NCBI RefSeq assembly: GCF_002776525.5
Contig: NC_045436.1
Span: 14,977,243 to 15,041,242 of the forward strand
Direction of reading: 5' to 3'
Origin: Piliocolobus tephrosceles
Taxonomy: Eukaryota; Chordata; Mammalia; Primates; Cercopithecidae
DNA length: 64,000 nt
The notes below the pieces were generated by a model. That model did no database searches. It saw only the letters and a list, made by a program, of their open reading frames with translations, and was not told where the DNA came from. Of the stretch, positions 26,758 through 38,088 are shown piece by piece. A program made the position numbers and the translations under genes. Position 1 is the stretch's first letter, and each line of letters opens with the position of its first letter.

Positions 26758-27063
26758 TTTTTTTTTTTTTTTTTTTAAATTTTTGAGACGGAGTCTCGCT
26801 CTGTCACCAGGCTGGAGTGCAGTGGCATGATCTCAACTCACTGCAACCTCTGCCTTCTGGGTTCAACTGACTCTCCTTCTTCAGCCTCCCAAGTAGCTGG
26901 GACTACAGGCGCATGCCACCATGCCCAGCTAATTTTTGTGTTTTTAGTAGAGATGGGGTTTCACCATGTTGGCCAGGATGGTCTCGATCTTTTGACATCG
27001 TGATTCACACACCTTGGCCTCCCAAAGTGCTGGGATTAAAGGCATGAGCCACTGTACCTGGCC
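26758..27063 (-). mobile_element. Alu, antisense, full length
   Basis: A poly-T start is followed by gagacggagtctcgctctgt and the complete dimer, ending at cactgtacctggcc. Several CpG sites are decayed. Confidence 0.96.
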
Positions 27064-27760
27064 ATTTTTTCCCATCTTTTTATGCTTTTCGCAGCAATGT
27101 ATAAAGCATTATTTTGCCCTGTAATTTGACAAATTCTGATATCATCAAAAGTCTTATTTTTAACAGCCCAGTAAATATAAAATGGTACCTCATTAATATC
27201 TTAATTTTCGTTTCTTTGTTTACTAATGTGGTTGAACATGTTCTCAGATACTTATTGGATATTTGCAATGCCTGCCTAGTAAAATGTTGTGATTGTTTTG
27301 GCCATTTTTTCTACTCATTTTTTTTCTCTTTTTCTCAATTATCGCTATGAAATCTTTTAAAGCATGTTAATAATCAACTGTCAGTTGTGTATGTGGCAAA
27401 TACCTTCTTGCAGTATAATTTATGTTTTCATTATCCTTAAGTGACCTTTGGATGAACAGAATTTCTTAATTCTGACATCGCAGAATTTATTAACCTTTAT
27501 TTTATGATCAATATTATTATGCTTTTTAAATAATTTACCCTACCTCAAGGCCACATAAATACTCTGCTAAATTTTCTTTTAAAAAAAATTTTTACCCATC
27601 ATATTTGAACTTTTAATTCACTCCAAGTCACCTTGAGGAGCGTCATGTTGAGATGTAATTTAACCTTTTGCCATATACAAAACGTGTTGTACAAGACCCT
27701 TTTCTTCTTCACTCCAGGGAATTTTATTACAGGCAAGTTATTTCAAGTCTAGTTACTAGG

Positions 27761-27831
27761 ACTTCTCTTAGGGAGGTACTATTTTGACTGTCAGTTTACT
27801 TATCCCTTTCTTTACACATTTTCACAAATGG
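27761..27831 (+). repeat. Direct repeat copy 1 (about 70 bp)
   Basis: Partner of 28259-28326. Both contain the block TACTATTTTGAC and CCCTTTCTTTACACATTTTC. The copies differ at a handful of sites. Confidence 0.85.
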
Positions 27832-28084
27832 CCAAAATTCAAAAATCATTAACATAGTTGGTTGCTGGGTATAATGGGATACTGTGGCTATGAAGAATCA
27901 GCCTTAAAAAACCATTTTTGAAATGCTGAATGTGGTTATTTAATAACTGTACATCTCAATGCTAATCTGCAGGCAAAGCAAAACCAAAACTGTAAGGAGT
28001 AGTAAAATCTTAGTTTCTAAGGTTTTCAGGACATCATTATTTTTGTGTTGCTTTGAACCCTGGCCCTGAACCAAAGTATAGAAA

Positions 28085-28240
28085 GATTTAATCAAGCTAA
28101 TTAACATATTCATCATCTCACCTCTTAATATAATTTAGGAGTGAGAATGTCAAAAATTTATTCTTTTAGCTATTTTGAAATATACAATACATTATTATTA
28201 ACTGTACTCACCATGCAGTACAATAGATCAGAAAATCATA
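28085..28240 (-). mobile_element. L1 3'UTR fragment, antisense
   Basis: Matches the L1 3'UTR text: ttaacatattcatcatctca, then gctattttgaaatatacaat and ttaactgtactcacc. It is the same region as the 12.5-12.8 kb element. It lies between the two direct-repeat copies. Confidence 0.65.
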
Positions 28241-28258
28241 TTTTCCATGCTGTCACGA

Positions 28259-28326
28259 ATTCTCTTAGGGTGGTACTATTTTGACGGTCAAGTTACTTAC
28301 CCCTTTCTTTACACATTTTCACAATG
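28259..28326 (+). repeat. Direct repeat copy 2 (about 68 bp)
   Basis: Partner of 27761-27831, offset by 498 bp, same orientation, roughly 90 percent identical by eye. Confidence 0.85.
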
Positions 28327-30254
28327 GCATCCAGTGGCCTCATATGCTTCTTACTTTCCTAACCTAAATGTATTAAGAGACAGAGATATTTCAGAAAGAG
28401 CATCACAGTGGGTATCACAACATTTGGCCTTGGTGACAGGTGACTGTTGCTTTTTCCTTGTATTACTTAGAAACAGAAACTGAAAGATACTTAGCATCTT
28501 TTCTAGTTCACATTTGGAGCAAAAAGTGTTCCAGGAAGAACTGAAAATGTATCTGTAAAGTTTATCACTAGTACTAATAACATAAGGATAAAGAGATTCT
28601 ACCCAATTTTATTACATATACTGCAACTTAAAGAGTACTTTTATTTTAGCCTGAGTGTGGTGAACAGCTGCAGAGAGTTCTAAATCAAGAAATGTGACAG
28701 CAAAAAATACTTCAAACAACTTGATTATGTGTCTTATAAATCAGTACAAATGTAAATTCTTTACTAGTCAGTTATCTTTCCTGGCAGGTATGATTATAAC
28801 TTCACCTTGTTCAGTCTTCTCCTGCCTATAAAGCAGAGAGAGACTGATTTGGTCAATCACTGATTCCTTTAGTGGTATTAAGGGCACACACTGGAGAATG
28901 GTGAAGGAAACAAGAACTAGCCACCAACCATGGAGCTGTGCTTCCTGGTGCACTGGACTACAGGCTAAGAGAAGATGACCTGTTCTAGGCTGGTAGACGC
29001 TTGTTCACATATCCCCATTTAGAGGTTCTGTAGATCCTTGTGGTGGGTGAGATTTCCACAATATCATTAGCTTTCTGGTAAAAAGTTGAAGTGAACTCTG
29101 CTCCATTGTCACTTTGGAAGATACCTGGGGCAGCTAGCAAGCAGAAAAAATATTTTCTGGTATGTAACCTTAGTTGAAGTTAGAAGATAGTCTCAGGGCA
29201 CAAATATTGATCAAGGTGATGTACAGATGTGTAACATTCAGTACAAACTCTGACTTCGACCTACCGATAACATAAGCAATCTACCTGCTCTGATATCATT
29301 AAAGCATTCATTGTGATTGCCTGGTTACTACATTCTGATGTCTCATAATTTGGTATTCAAGAAATAGAAAAATAGATGAAAACTGACTTTCAGTTCTTAT
29401 GAGTATCTTCAGCCTTGGCTATTTTGCATGCAAATGCAGTGGTCTTCAAATGTTTGCTTTGATCATCCTTACAATGAGATCTATATTTATTTTATTGGCT
29501 CATTTCAAAAATCTAGAAAAAAGTACTATAAAGACATATGTGGTACTTATTTTCATATACTGTGTATATACAAACACTACACATATACTCGGCTGTCAAC
29601 ATTTGTCATTCTACACATTGCTCCAAAATTGTGAGCAAGAATTTTGTTGAAATCATTGACTCCTTTTAAAATTAACTATGAAAGATCTAATTGGGAAATC
29701 TCATTAGCCAAATTTTCTTGAGGTATTATTGACAATAATTGTCCTTTATTATTCTTTCATTATTCTAAAATCAGCTTTATTCTTCTTGAATTACTTATTT
29801 CATAGAACTTACATGCTACGTTAAGCATGAGAAAATGTGCTTTCATTGTGAAGAAGTGTATATGGTCATTTTTGTAACACAGAGAGCTTTTAAGACAAGT
29901 TCGCTAAACATATTCTGGATGTTATTGGATATCTACTGAAAGAAATTATTCTAAAAATAAATGCAAAGATGAAAATATCTTTCTCTAAGTGTCTAATAGC
30001 ATTCCAGCATTTTATTCTGACAAAGCAGGAAAGTAAAATTTGAATGGAACAACAAGTTTTAAACATGATAAATTGTGGTCTTTTCTTTGGAGGCATATAG
30101 GTCACTGAAGGCATATGACCAAAACCTCAGAACTAGGATGACTCTTCTAGGTGGTAATCAGTGAGGATCCTGAGGGATGGAAGTACCCAAGAATGTCATT
30201 GATTCCTGTTATAATTCAGAAAAGCCCAAAGAACAGTACATAAGATCCAAAACT
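28327..30254. other. Unassigned intron sequence before exon 4
   Basis: No gene, exon or named repeat recognised. Small open frames (up to 83 codons at 29399-29650) have no domain. Confidence 0.5.
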
Positions 30255-30440
30255 CTTTTTTATAAGACTTTATTATTTAGAGGAGTTTTAGGTTGACAGC
30301 AAAATTAAGAAGAAGGTACAGAGATTTCCATCCTCCCTCTGTCCCAACACTTGTATAGCCTCCTCAATTAACTATGCAACCCATTGCCAAGAAGGATACA
30401 TTTTCTACGGTTGATGGGCCTGCACTGGCACCACATTGAC
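30255..30440 (-). mobile_element. L1M fragment, antisense, next to exon 4
   Basis: Text such as gaggagttttaggttgacag and aaggtacagagatttccatc matches the same L1M region as 810-900. It ends about 70 bp before the exon 4 acceptor. Confidence 0.65.
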
Positions 30441-30507
30441 ACTATGGGTTCTAAAATTTTTAAAGCAGGGTTTTTTTTTCTTTCTTTCTTTTGTTCTTTT
30501 ATCATAG

Positions 30508-30731
30508 GATTACAGAGTGAATATCTTTCTTCGTCAGAAATGGAATGATCCCCGCCTCGCGTACAGTGAGTATCCTGACGACTCTTTAGACCTCGACCCC
30601 TCCATGTTGGACTCCATTTGGAAACCTGATTTGTTCTTTGCCAATGAAAAGGGTGCCAACTTTCATGAAGTCACTACAGACAACAAATTGCTAAGAATTT
30701 TCAAAAATGGAAATGTTCTTTATTCAATAAG
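30508..30731 (+). CDS. GLRA3: Glycine receptor alpha-3, internal coding exon (exon 4 by GLRA convention)
   Basis: This exon encodes 74 codons plus 2 bases of the extracellular glycine-binding domain of a pentameric Cys-loop chloride channel subunit of inhibitory synapses. It opens in frame with DYRVNIFLRQKWNDPRLAYS and ends in NGNVLYSI plus two bases of an Arg codon. By alpha-1 mature numbering it carries Phe63 and Arg65 (loop D, ligand and strychnine contact), Asp80 (zinc potentiation), the WKPDLFFANEKG segment (loop A), His109, Thr112 and Ser129 (loop E). Position 107 is Asn, not the alpha-1 His. Lys in FLRQKW, Asn in GANFHEV and Phe in LRIFKNG together match my recollection of alpha-3 and exclude alpha-1 and alpha-2. 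The acceptor is a T-rich tract ending in atcatag (30501-30507). The donor is AAG|gtgagt at 30732. The 224-bp length is the conserved GLRA exon 4 length. No stop or frameshift is present, so the exon looks functional. Confidence 0.97.
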
Positions 30732-32389
30732 GTGAGTCGTGGACTTAAATTGCCAATTTCAGTGAAATAGAATATCATGGTGTTTTGTTGGTTGGTTGGT
30801 TGGTTTGGTGACAGTTTTGAAATTTTTGAGCAAGTGCTATCATTGTTGCACTTCAGTTCCTCTAATATACCCTTTCCCAAATATGTCTGATCAACAGTAA
30901 CAGACCCAAGTCCCAGATTCAGGAACTAAATAAATAATTCTTGGAAATCCACTTTTTAAACAAATGGTCCTGGTGATTCTTAGTATCAGCCAGGTTGTCA
31001 GGAATCTTAAAGGCAAAGTGAAAGGCATCAGAATCATACATTGTGATAATATTTTTATGTATATGTGTCTTCTGCAAATATGTATACGTTAAGAAATGTT
31101 TAGGTTTGCTCATCTGAGATCCATTTTACATAGATTATTTTTCTGGTACATGTTTTGTTAAAATATCCTTGAGCTTCTCTCGTCATTCTTTTGCGTTTTT
31201 GCCTTAGCGGTTCAATTTTCTCCTTTCTAACATGCTGCAAAGTGGTGATTTGTTGATAAACTTTGAACAAGGCAGGAAAGAAAAAAATCACTACATTATG
31301 TGAAGGTGGATGACAAAACCTTTATCATGATCCCTAGAAAAGATCTTATTTACATTTACGTTCCTCATTATTGACTTATCAAGAGAGCATATAGCATTTA
31401 AAAAATAATACCAATATTGAATAATAATTAATACCAAACCATAAACACTAATAAAAAAATTTGACAGTTGAACTCTAGGATACATCTAACTTCAGCAGTT
31501 CATTAAATATGAAAGAAATTTAGAGTCAGTAAATAGCTACTTACAGGATATACTTGATTTTTGTCACATCTGAAAAAAATCTTCTAAAATGAAGTGATTA
31601 TTTTAAAAATTTCCATAATTGTTTTTCTAATTTTGTTCAATTGTGAAGGATAGAACTTAAGAACAGAATTCATGTTATGTTTCTTAGGAGAGGGAGAATA
31701 TGTTATACTTCTAGCAAGAGCCAAATATTTAAATACTTTTATCTCCAGTAACATGTTTTAAAAGGCATCAAGGTAGGCTTAATATTGAGGTCTTAGGCTT
31801 AAAATTTAATTCATTCTATTTTATCTCTCTCTTATCTTCTCTTTTGTAAACTTTTCATCTCATCAGGAACGGGGGCATTTGATTTGGAGTTCATATACCC
31901 AATATCAGGGATAAAATAGTAGGATTCTAAAATGTAATCTTAACAGCTTACTGATTTTGAAATTTTTTTTCTGCAAAGTGGTTTTATAAATAATGCTTTA
32001 CTCCATGTCTACTCTTCATCTCTGCATCCCAATGTACTATGTCTGCTTTCCACATTTACCTATTTCATGTGAACAGATTTCTTTTCCATACATTTATTGA
32101 TTTGATTTCTAAAAGTGACAGGGTGACATCACTCTATTGTGAATAGATCCTTTCATCAGAATTCTGAAAAACAACTAATATGTAGTAATATAATCTTGAG
32201 TGATTAACTGCTACATATGACACAAGGGAAGATTTCAGGTTCCACCACTAATAAGCCCTAAATTTTCATATGAATGAATAAATTAATGGTGAATTCCAGG
32301 TCTATGCAAGAAAATTTTGCACCTTTTAAAAAAATTACCAAAAATCTCCCCCCTCCCTCACCCCACCACTAGATATCAAAAGATAGTAA
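30732..32389. other. Unassigned 5' part of intron 4
   Basis: AT-rich sequence after the exon 4 donor, with a short (TTGG)n run at about 30788-30806. Nothing else recognised. Confidence 0.5.
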
Positions 32390-33423
32390 GAATCTCACTT
32401 CTAGGAAGATGAAACAGACATACTTTTTTCTATTGTACTTGCTAAGTACAACTAAAAACCCTGGACACAGTATGTTTAACAAACTTAAGGAGATGCCCAG
32501 TGCTGGACATAAGCACAGGCTGAGTAAGGACCTTGGAACCTGAGAAACAATGTGGAGGTGAATTTCCAAGATTTTCCTTTTGCTTCATATACCCTAGACT
32601 TGAAGATGAAGAAACTGGCAACATGGAAACATCAGCGGGTACAGACAAAAAGCAAAGTCCCAACAAAAACCAAATTTCTCTAGCAAATCTAACATTCTCT
32701 AGAGGTTAGGAAAGGGGAAGCCTAGCAAGACAGAAAAGCTTTAGACAACTGCTCTACTCCAGCCCAACACGGCAGGAAGAAATGCAACCCCACTTAAGAC
32801 AGCCAAGCCCAGATGGAGAGCCCAGACTTCCAGTCTTACGAGGTGGTATTGAGGTACCATCACACCTAACTCAAGATGATGTCAGGAAAGCACAAACAAT
32901 GAACTGGATTTTCATGCCCCACCATCCTATAGTGAGCCTCATACCTCACAGTGCCAGGAAGACCACATAGAGAGCCAGGAATTCTACCCTTTCCCTGCAG
33001 AAAAAAGGCATATCCTCCCTCCCTGCTGGGGTGGTTTTAGAGAAGACTTAGAGGACGGTCAATATTTTCAACATCACCTAGCAGTTATGAGGCCACTCCT
33101 ACCATAGTATCAGTGGACATCATGCTTACAGGTGGGACATCCAGCAATAAGGAGAAGCCTGTCCCCTCACAGGCCTGTATAGAGAGTGATTAGGAAACAG
33201 ACACAAGATAGCACCTTCCCTTGACAAAGCAGAGAACTGTCAGAGAAAAATCAAAGAAGTTTAAATAAGAGCCAGACTCTAATATAATAATATTTATATG
33301 TCTAGGCTTCAACCAAGAAACATTCATCATACAAAGAACCAGAAATCAGACAAAGAACCATAAATGTTCAATAATTATGGAAAAAGACAATCAACTGATG
33401 GCAACATCAAAATGGCAAAGATG

Positions 33424-33739
33424 AGGCCAGGAGTGTTGGCTCACACCCTGTAATACCAGCACTTTGGGAGGCTGAGGCAGGCAGATCGCTTGAGCCCAAG
33501 AGTTTGAGACCAGCCCAGGCAACATGATAAAACCCTGTCTCTACAAAAAAAAAAATACAAAATTAGCTGGGCAAGGTGGCATCCACCTGTGTTCCAAGCG
33601 ACTAGAAAAACTAACGTGGGAGGATCTCTTGAGCCTAAGAGGCAGAGGTTGCAGTGAGTCCAGATCGCGCCACTGCACTCCAGCCTGGGTAACAGAGCAA
33701 GTCTCTGTCTCAAAGGAAAAGACAAAAATGTTAGGTATC
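33424..33739 (+). mobile_element. AluJ-like element inside HAL1
   Basis: Old dimeric Alu with many substitutions. It is bordered by TGGCAAAGA at 33413-33421 and 33740-33748, a 9-bp target duplication. The HAL1 text resumes after it. Confidence 0.92.
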
Positions 33740-35123
33740 TGGCAAAGACTTTAAAGTAGCCATGATAAATTTGCTTCAGTGAGCAATTACACATATGCTT
33801 GAAACAAATGAGAAATTAGCCTCAGCAAAGAAATAGAACTATAAAGTGAAACCAAATCAAAATTTTAGACCTAAAAATACAGTAATTGAAATGAAAACTC
33901 AGTGTATGGGTGGAACAACAAAAAAATGGAGAAGATAGAAAAGAGAATCAGTGAACCATAAAACAGAACAACAAAATTTACTCAATGTGAGCAACAGAGG
34001 ATGAATAGATTGGTGGTGGGGCCTGGGAAATAGCCTCAAGGATCTGTGAGATTACAACAAATGATCTAACATTCATGTCATCAGAGTGTCAGATAGAGGG
34101 GGTAAGGGGTATGAAGCTAAAAAATCTAGAGAAAATAATGGCTGAAATGTTAATACATTTTGCAAATGGCATGAGACTACAGATTCAAGAAGTTGAATTC
34201 CCAAACATGATAAATCCAAAGATGTCCATATGAAGACACATAATCCATAAACTTCTGAAAACTAAATACAAATCCTGAAAGCATCCAGAAATTAATGATG
34301 TCTTATGAAGGCAAAACAATTAGAATGAGAGTAGATTTTTTTAGATGTCACTGAAGCCCGAAAGAAGCTACAAATATTTGTTTAGGTGCTGAAAGGAAGG
34401 AACTCTCATCTGAGAATCTTGTACCCGGGAAGATATCCTTTGGGAATAAAGGGGAAATCAAAACATTATTGGATAAAGGAAAACAGAGAATTAATCACAA
34501 GTGAATCTCCCTGGAAATTATGGCCAAAGAAGCTTTCTGAAAAAAAGAAAATGATAAAAGAAGGAGCATACGAATATCAAGAAGGAAAAAAGGACACAGG
34601 AAGCAAAAATATGAGTGAATACAATAGACTTTCCTACTCATTTTGAGTTTCCTAAATTATATTTGACAGTTCTAGCAAAAATTATATGACAGATGTAAGA
34701 GGAAAATGAAAGAAACAAATGAGAAAACATTTTTTATAAATGCATTGATAGAAGTTAACAGACCAGGCAGATCTCAAGTTGTCTAATATCCTTTCTGTGG
34801 TCACATGACTTGACGTTAACTGGGAAGATGATTTGTCAAGATACGTAAAAACATGAAACTCATTTATCCTTCAATTCAGCATTTCTGTTTCTAGGAATCT
34901 AAATTACATACGTATGTGTAGATAAGATACCTTTACAAAGATACCCACTGAAACACTGAAATAGCAACAAAAATGGCCTTTCTATGTTCACTAATAAGAA
35001 CATGACTGAACACAGTGATAATCCCATATTATGAAATAACTTTCATGAGATAGACTTGAATGTAAGCCTACATGATATATTTCAGTTCAAGAAAAACGTT
35101 TTGTATATTTTTATTTAAGGCAT

Positions 35124-35144
35124 ACACACACACACACACACACA
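35124..35144. repeat. (CA)n microsatellite
   Basis: About ten CA units in the 3' region of the HAL1-like element. Confidence 0.95.
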
Positions 35145-35365
35145 AATACATATATACATAACTATGTATGTAAAATTATACATACATATAAATCTATACA
35201 AGAAGTTTACAAGAACCCCAAACAATTTGGGAATGAATAGGAATAGTGGAATTTGGGCAGGAATAAAGGGGAACTGTACATTTTGCTATGTGTAATTTTA
35301 TATTGTTTGAATTTTTCATAAAAAGTTATGTATTACTTATGAATTAAATACATATATTTTAAATT

Positions 35366-37097
35366 ATAAAGTCTCTTAACATGAGGTCCTGATTCTTCAC
35401 TCTTCTGTGCTGTGGGTTCATGAATGTTATCAGGGGACCCATGACAGGGTATAAGTAAAATAAGTTTCATTCCTTCCTGCTAAGTTAAAAACTATTTTTG
35501 TAAAAGGTGTCATTTTATTTTTAATTATATTTTGAAGTACTGTTTCACTTCAGACAGATTTGGGGTTGCATAGGTTGCAAAAATACATCACCAGGTAACA
35601 TGGAATAGTCACTTTGCAAAGATAGAATGTCTAGATTATTTATTGAAGTTGTGTGTGTTTGTATGTAACGTATCTTACAAGATTATCAATATTTATTTGT
35701 TTATTTTGAGTCTTATTGGAGCTGGACAATGTCAACATAAAGAACATACTACTGAGCTTTTAGTATTTCCCTGATCATTGAGCAAAATACAATATAAAAG
35801 CTAGACTACTTTTTGTGTGAGGGTCTTCTTGCTAACAATATGTCATCAAAGCCGAAAGTGCTTAACTCTGTCCATCCTAAAAATTTGTCAAATAGGATAG
35901 ATCTTGTTATTAAGAAGATTTCAAGATGATAGTTGTACTAAAACCCTTAACTGTGCCAATTCAAATGAATTATATTAAAAAATACTAAATTTATTGTATT
36001 GAAAAGTTAAGTTAAATAATTTAAATACAATTAATGAGAACTTGCTACTATGTCCCTTGGAAATGTTCAAGTATTTTCTGTCTTAAAGTATTGGAATATA
36101 ACTGGAATTATGTCTCTTATAAATGACATCATCCATTATGAATTGCTCACATTTCTTCTAATATTTTGCAGAAAGGTATGAAATAATTTAGAAATGCATC
36201 TTTTGTCTTTCAGTATGAATTCAAATGAAACAGATGGTTTCTCAGCTCCTAGTTTTTGTTTGCTATATCCTGGCTCGCACAATCAAAGAAAAAATTCTTT
36301 TTTTCTGAGTTGTTTTTGGAAATCTCACAGGACTTTGAAATCTTCAAATGCTTCAAATCTTCAGTTTCTTTGTTAACAAAAATTGTGCTAGAAAAAGAAA
36401 AAATCTTGTTGAATTTACAAATGGAGCATCTGTGATGTTTCATGAGAGATCTGGCTTTCCTGCTTTTTTTAAAGAAAGAAGCAGCAGGTTCTTGCAAAGA
36501 CGACTAATTGAATTTCCACATGTATCTGTATTTCCTCTGAAACCCCATTACAACAAGGAAATAAACGGAATAAAGAATAAAAATGTCATTAACACACAGG
36601 AAGATGAAAGTATTGGGGAAGAAACAGCAACAGATGAGTGATAACATATTTAGGAAACTTAAAATGAATGCAGTTGTGAAAACTGACTTAGACAGAGATA
36701 GTGGAAACCTAAGTCAATGTTGGGGAATTCAAAAGGGAGAGAATAATTAATCTTTTCAAATTTTTAGGAATGTAAGGCACCTGGGACTTCAGAAAGTAGA
36801 GGCCAGAAGAGATCTAAAAGGAGTATAATTTATTTAAGCTTTGTAGGAAAAGTGGACCCTCTCCTGATTTCCTTCCCATGCACTCAGGTTAGAGACTGCC
36901 CTTTTTACATTTTGAACTCAGAAGGAAGCAAGAGGTCAGAAGATGCTGGAGAGGCTCTTTCAAGAGCTTTAGGCCTAGGGGTTCCAGGCACAACTGATAC
37001 CTGTCATGAGGCATCATACCAAGAAAATAAGAATGACAGGACCCCTTGCTGGCCCTAAAATGCTGAAAGGCAGACTTAAACTTTTTCCACTGAGCAG
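35366..37097. other. Unassigned intron 4 sequence
   Basis: Two overlapping small open frames at 36194-36641 have no domain or splice context. Nothing else recognised. Confidence 0.5.
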
Positions 37098-37109
37098 TAG
37101 ACAAGAATA

Positions 37110-37168
37110 CAGATGATAGATATAGATAGATATAGAGATAGATTATACATGTAGATACAGGTATAGAT
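37110..37168. repeat. Degenerate (GATA)n repeat
   Basis: Repeated GATAGATATA-type units directly outside the left arm of the inverted repeat. Confidence 0.8.
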
Positions 37169-37239
37169 AATATGGCTGTCCAGAGGTTCTCCAAATGCTA
37201 GAATCTATAGATCTTTTCTCTTAGGCAAGTTAGTTTCCA
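37169..37239 (+). repeat. Inverted repeat, left arm (about 70 bp)
   Basis: Contains GGTTCTCCAAATGC, then ATAGATCTTTTCTCTTAGGC and AAGTTAGTTT. The same text occurs in reverse complement at 37461-37529. About 63 of 69 positions match by eye, with one 2-base gap. Confidence 0.95.
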
Positions 37240-37460
37240 TATATATATATAATATATAATACATACATAAATACAATATTAATATATAATATGTATAATA
37301 CATATATTTTATATATACACATATGTACATATATACACTCACATATATTTTTCATATACATATATGTATATATACACACACACACATATATATACACACA
37401 TTGTTTTTTCCTGTTGTATGACATTTATATCTGTCTTAGATATATAGATATATATGTATC
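37240..37460. repeat. AT-rich spacer between inverted-repeat arms
   Basis: About 220 bp of (TA)n, (ATAC)n and (CA)n words, itself rich in short palindromes. A 30-base non-repetitive segment (about 37399-37435) lies near the right arm. Confidence 0.95.
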
Positions 37461-37529
37461 TGGAAAACTAACTTGCCTAAGAGAAAAGATCTATATTCTG
37501 GCATTTGGAGAACCTCTGAGCAGCCACAT
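37461..37529 (-). repeat. Inverted repeat, right arm
   Basis: Reverse complement of 37169-37239. It includes AACTTGCCTAAGAGAAAAG and GCATTTGGAGAACCTCTGAG. Confidence 0.95.
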
Positions 37530-37830
37530 TACTATCCTACAGTTAAGACCATTACTCAATGAGCCATCTGCTACTAACTGAGCTCCAGGTAGTTTTTAGT
37601 GCCTCATTCTTAAATATATTTAAAATTTTATGAAATATATAACATAATTATTACCTATATTTGTGTGTTTATATATGTGTGTATATATATGTTATATATA
37701 ACAAAAAGTTATAAAAGAAGCAAGCTTAATTATGAACAAGAATTATACATTTATAACATGTAAACACTGAATATTAATTTAACCACAAATGTTTATATAA
37801 TTCATGAATGTCAAAAGTTCACACAGTTCT

Positions 37831-38088
37831 CACTTTGGGAGGCTGAGGCGGGAAGATCACGAGGTCAGGAGATGGAGACCTTCCTGGCCAACACGGTGAA
37901 ACCCCATCTCTACTAAAAATACAAAAATTAACTGGACATGTTGGCACATGCCTGTAATCCCAGCTACTCGGGAGACTGAGGCAGGAGAATCGCTTGAACA
38001 AGGGAGGCAGAGGGTGCAGTGAACCAAGATCACACCACTGCACTCCAGCCTGATGACAGAGCAAGACTCCATCTCAAAAAAAAAAAAA
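37831..38088 (+). mobile_element. 5'-truncated Alu (AluY/S-like) with perfect target duplication
   Basis: The Alu starts at CACTTTGGGAGGCTGAGGC, so about the first 36 consensus bases are missing. AAAAGTTCACACAGTTCT occurs at 37813-37830 and again at 38089-38106 after the A-tail: an 18-bp duplication, a few bases of which may be tail. The GATCACGAGGTCAGGAGAT stretch is typical of AluY and some late AluS. Confidence 0.97.

Larger units (their letters stand above)
1..30507 (+). other. GLRA3: GLRA3 intron upstream of exon 4 (3' part)
   Basis: This is inferred to be the 3' part of intron 3, because it precedes exon 4 in the sense direction. I looked for the 68-bp exon 3 (translated motif like NIFINSFGSIAETTM) and did not find it, so the intron is longer than 30.5 kb. 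It contains only interspersed repeats, microsatellites and unassigned AT-rich sequence. The final 27 bases are the T-rich tract and AG acceptor of exon 4. Confidence 0.85.
32390..35365 (+). mobile_element. HAL1-like (half-L1) retroelement, sense, near full length
   Basis: This is about 2.7 kb once the Alu at 33424-33748 is removed. 33749-34650 follows an L1-type ORF1. Frame 34386-34646 contains HLRILYPGRYPLGIKG followed by KENRELITS, which aligns to the ORF1 C-terminal domain (QPRILYP... region). No ORF2 follows: an AT-rich 3'UTR with a (CA)n block runs straight on to about 35365. That 5'UTR-ORF1-3'UTR layout is the HAL1 signature. Stops and frameshifts are numerous, so it is inactive. Confidence 0.65.

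Noticed and set aside
1..30507. Search for GLRA3 exon 3
   Set aside because: No stretch encoding the conserved exon 3 text was found, so the exon is taken to lie outside the window.
36194..36641. Two overlapping 60-97 codon frames
   Set aside because: Low-complexity, Lys/Asn/Phe-rich translations typical of AT-rich non-coding DNA; no homology recognised.
37230..37581. Tyr/Ile/His-rich frames on both strands
   Set aside because: Translations of the TA/CA-rich spacer of the inverted repeat, not genes.
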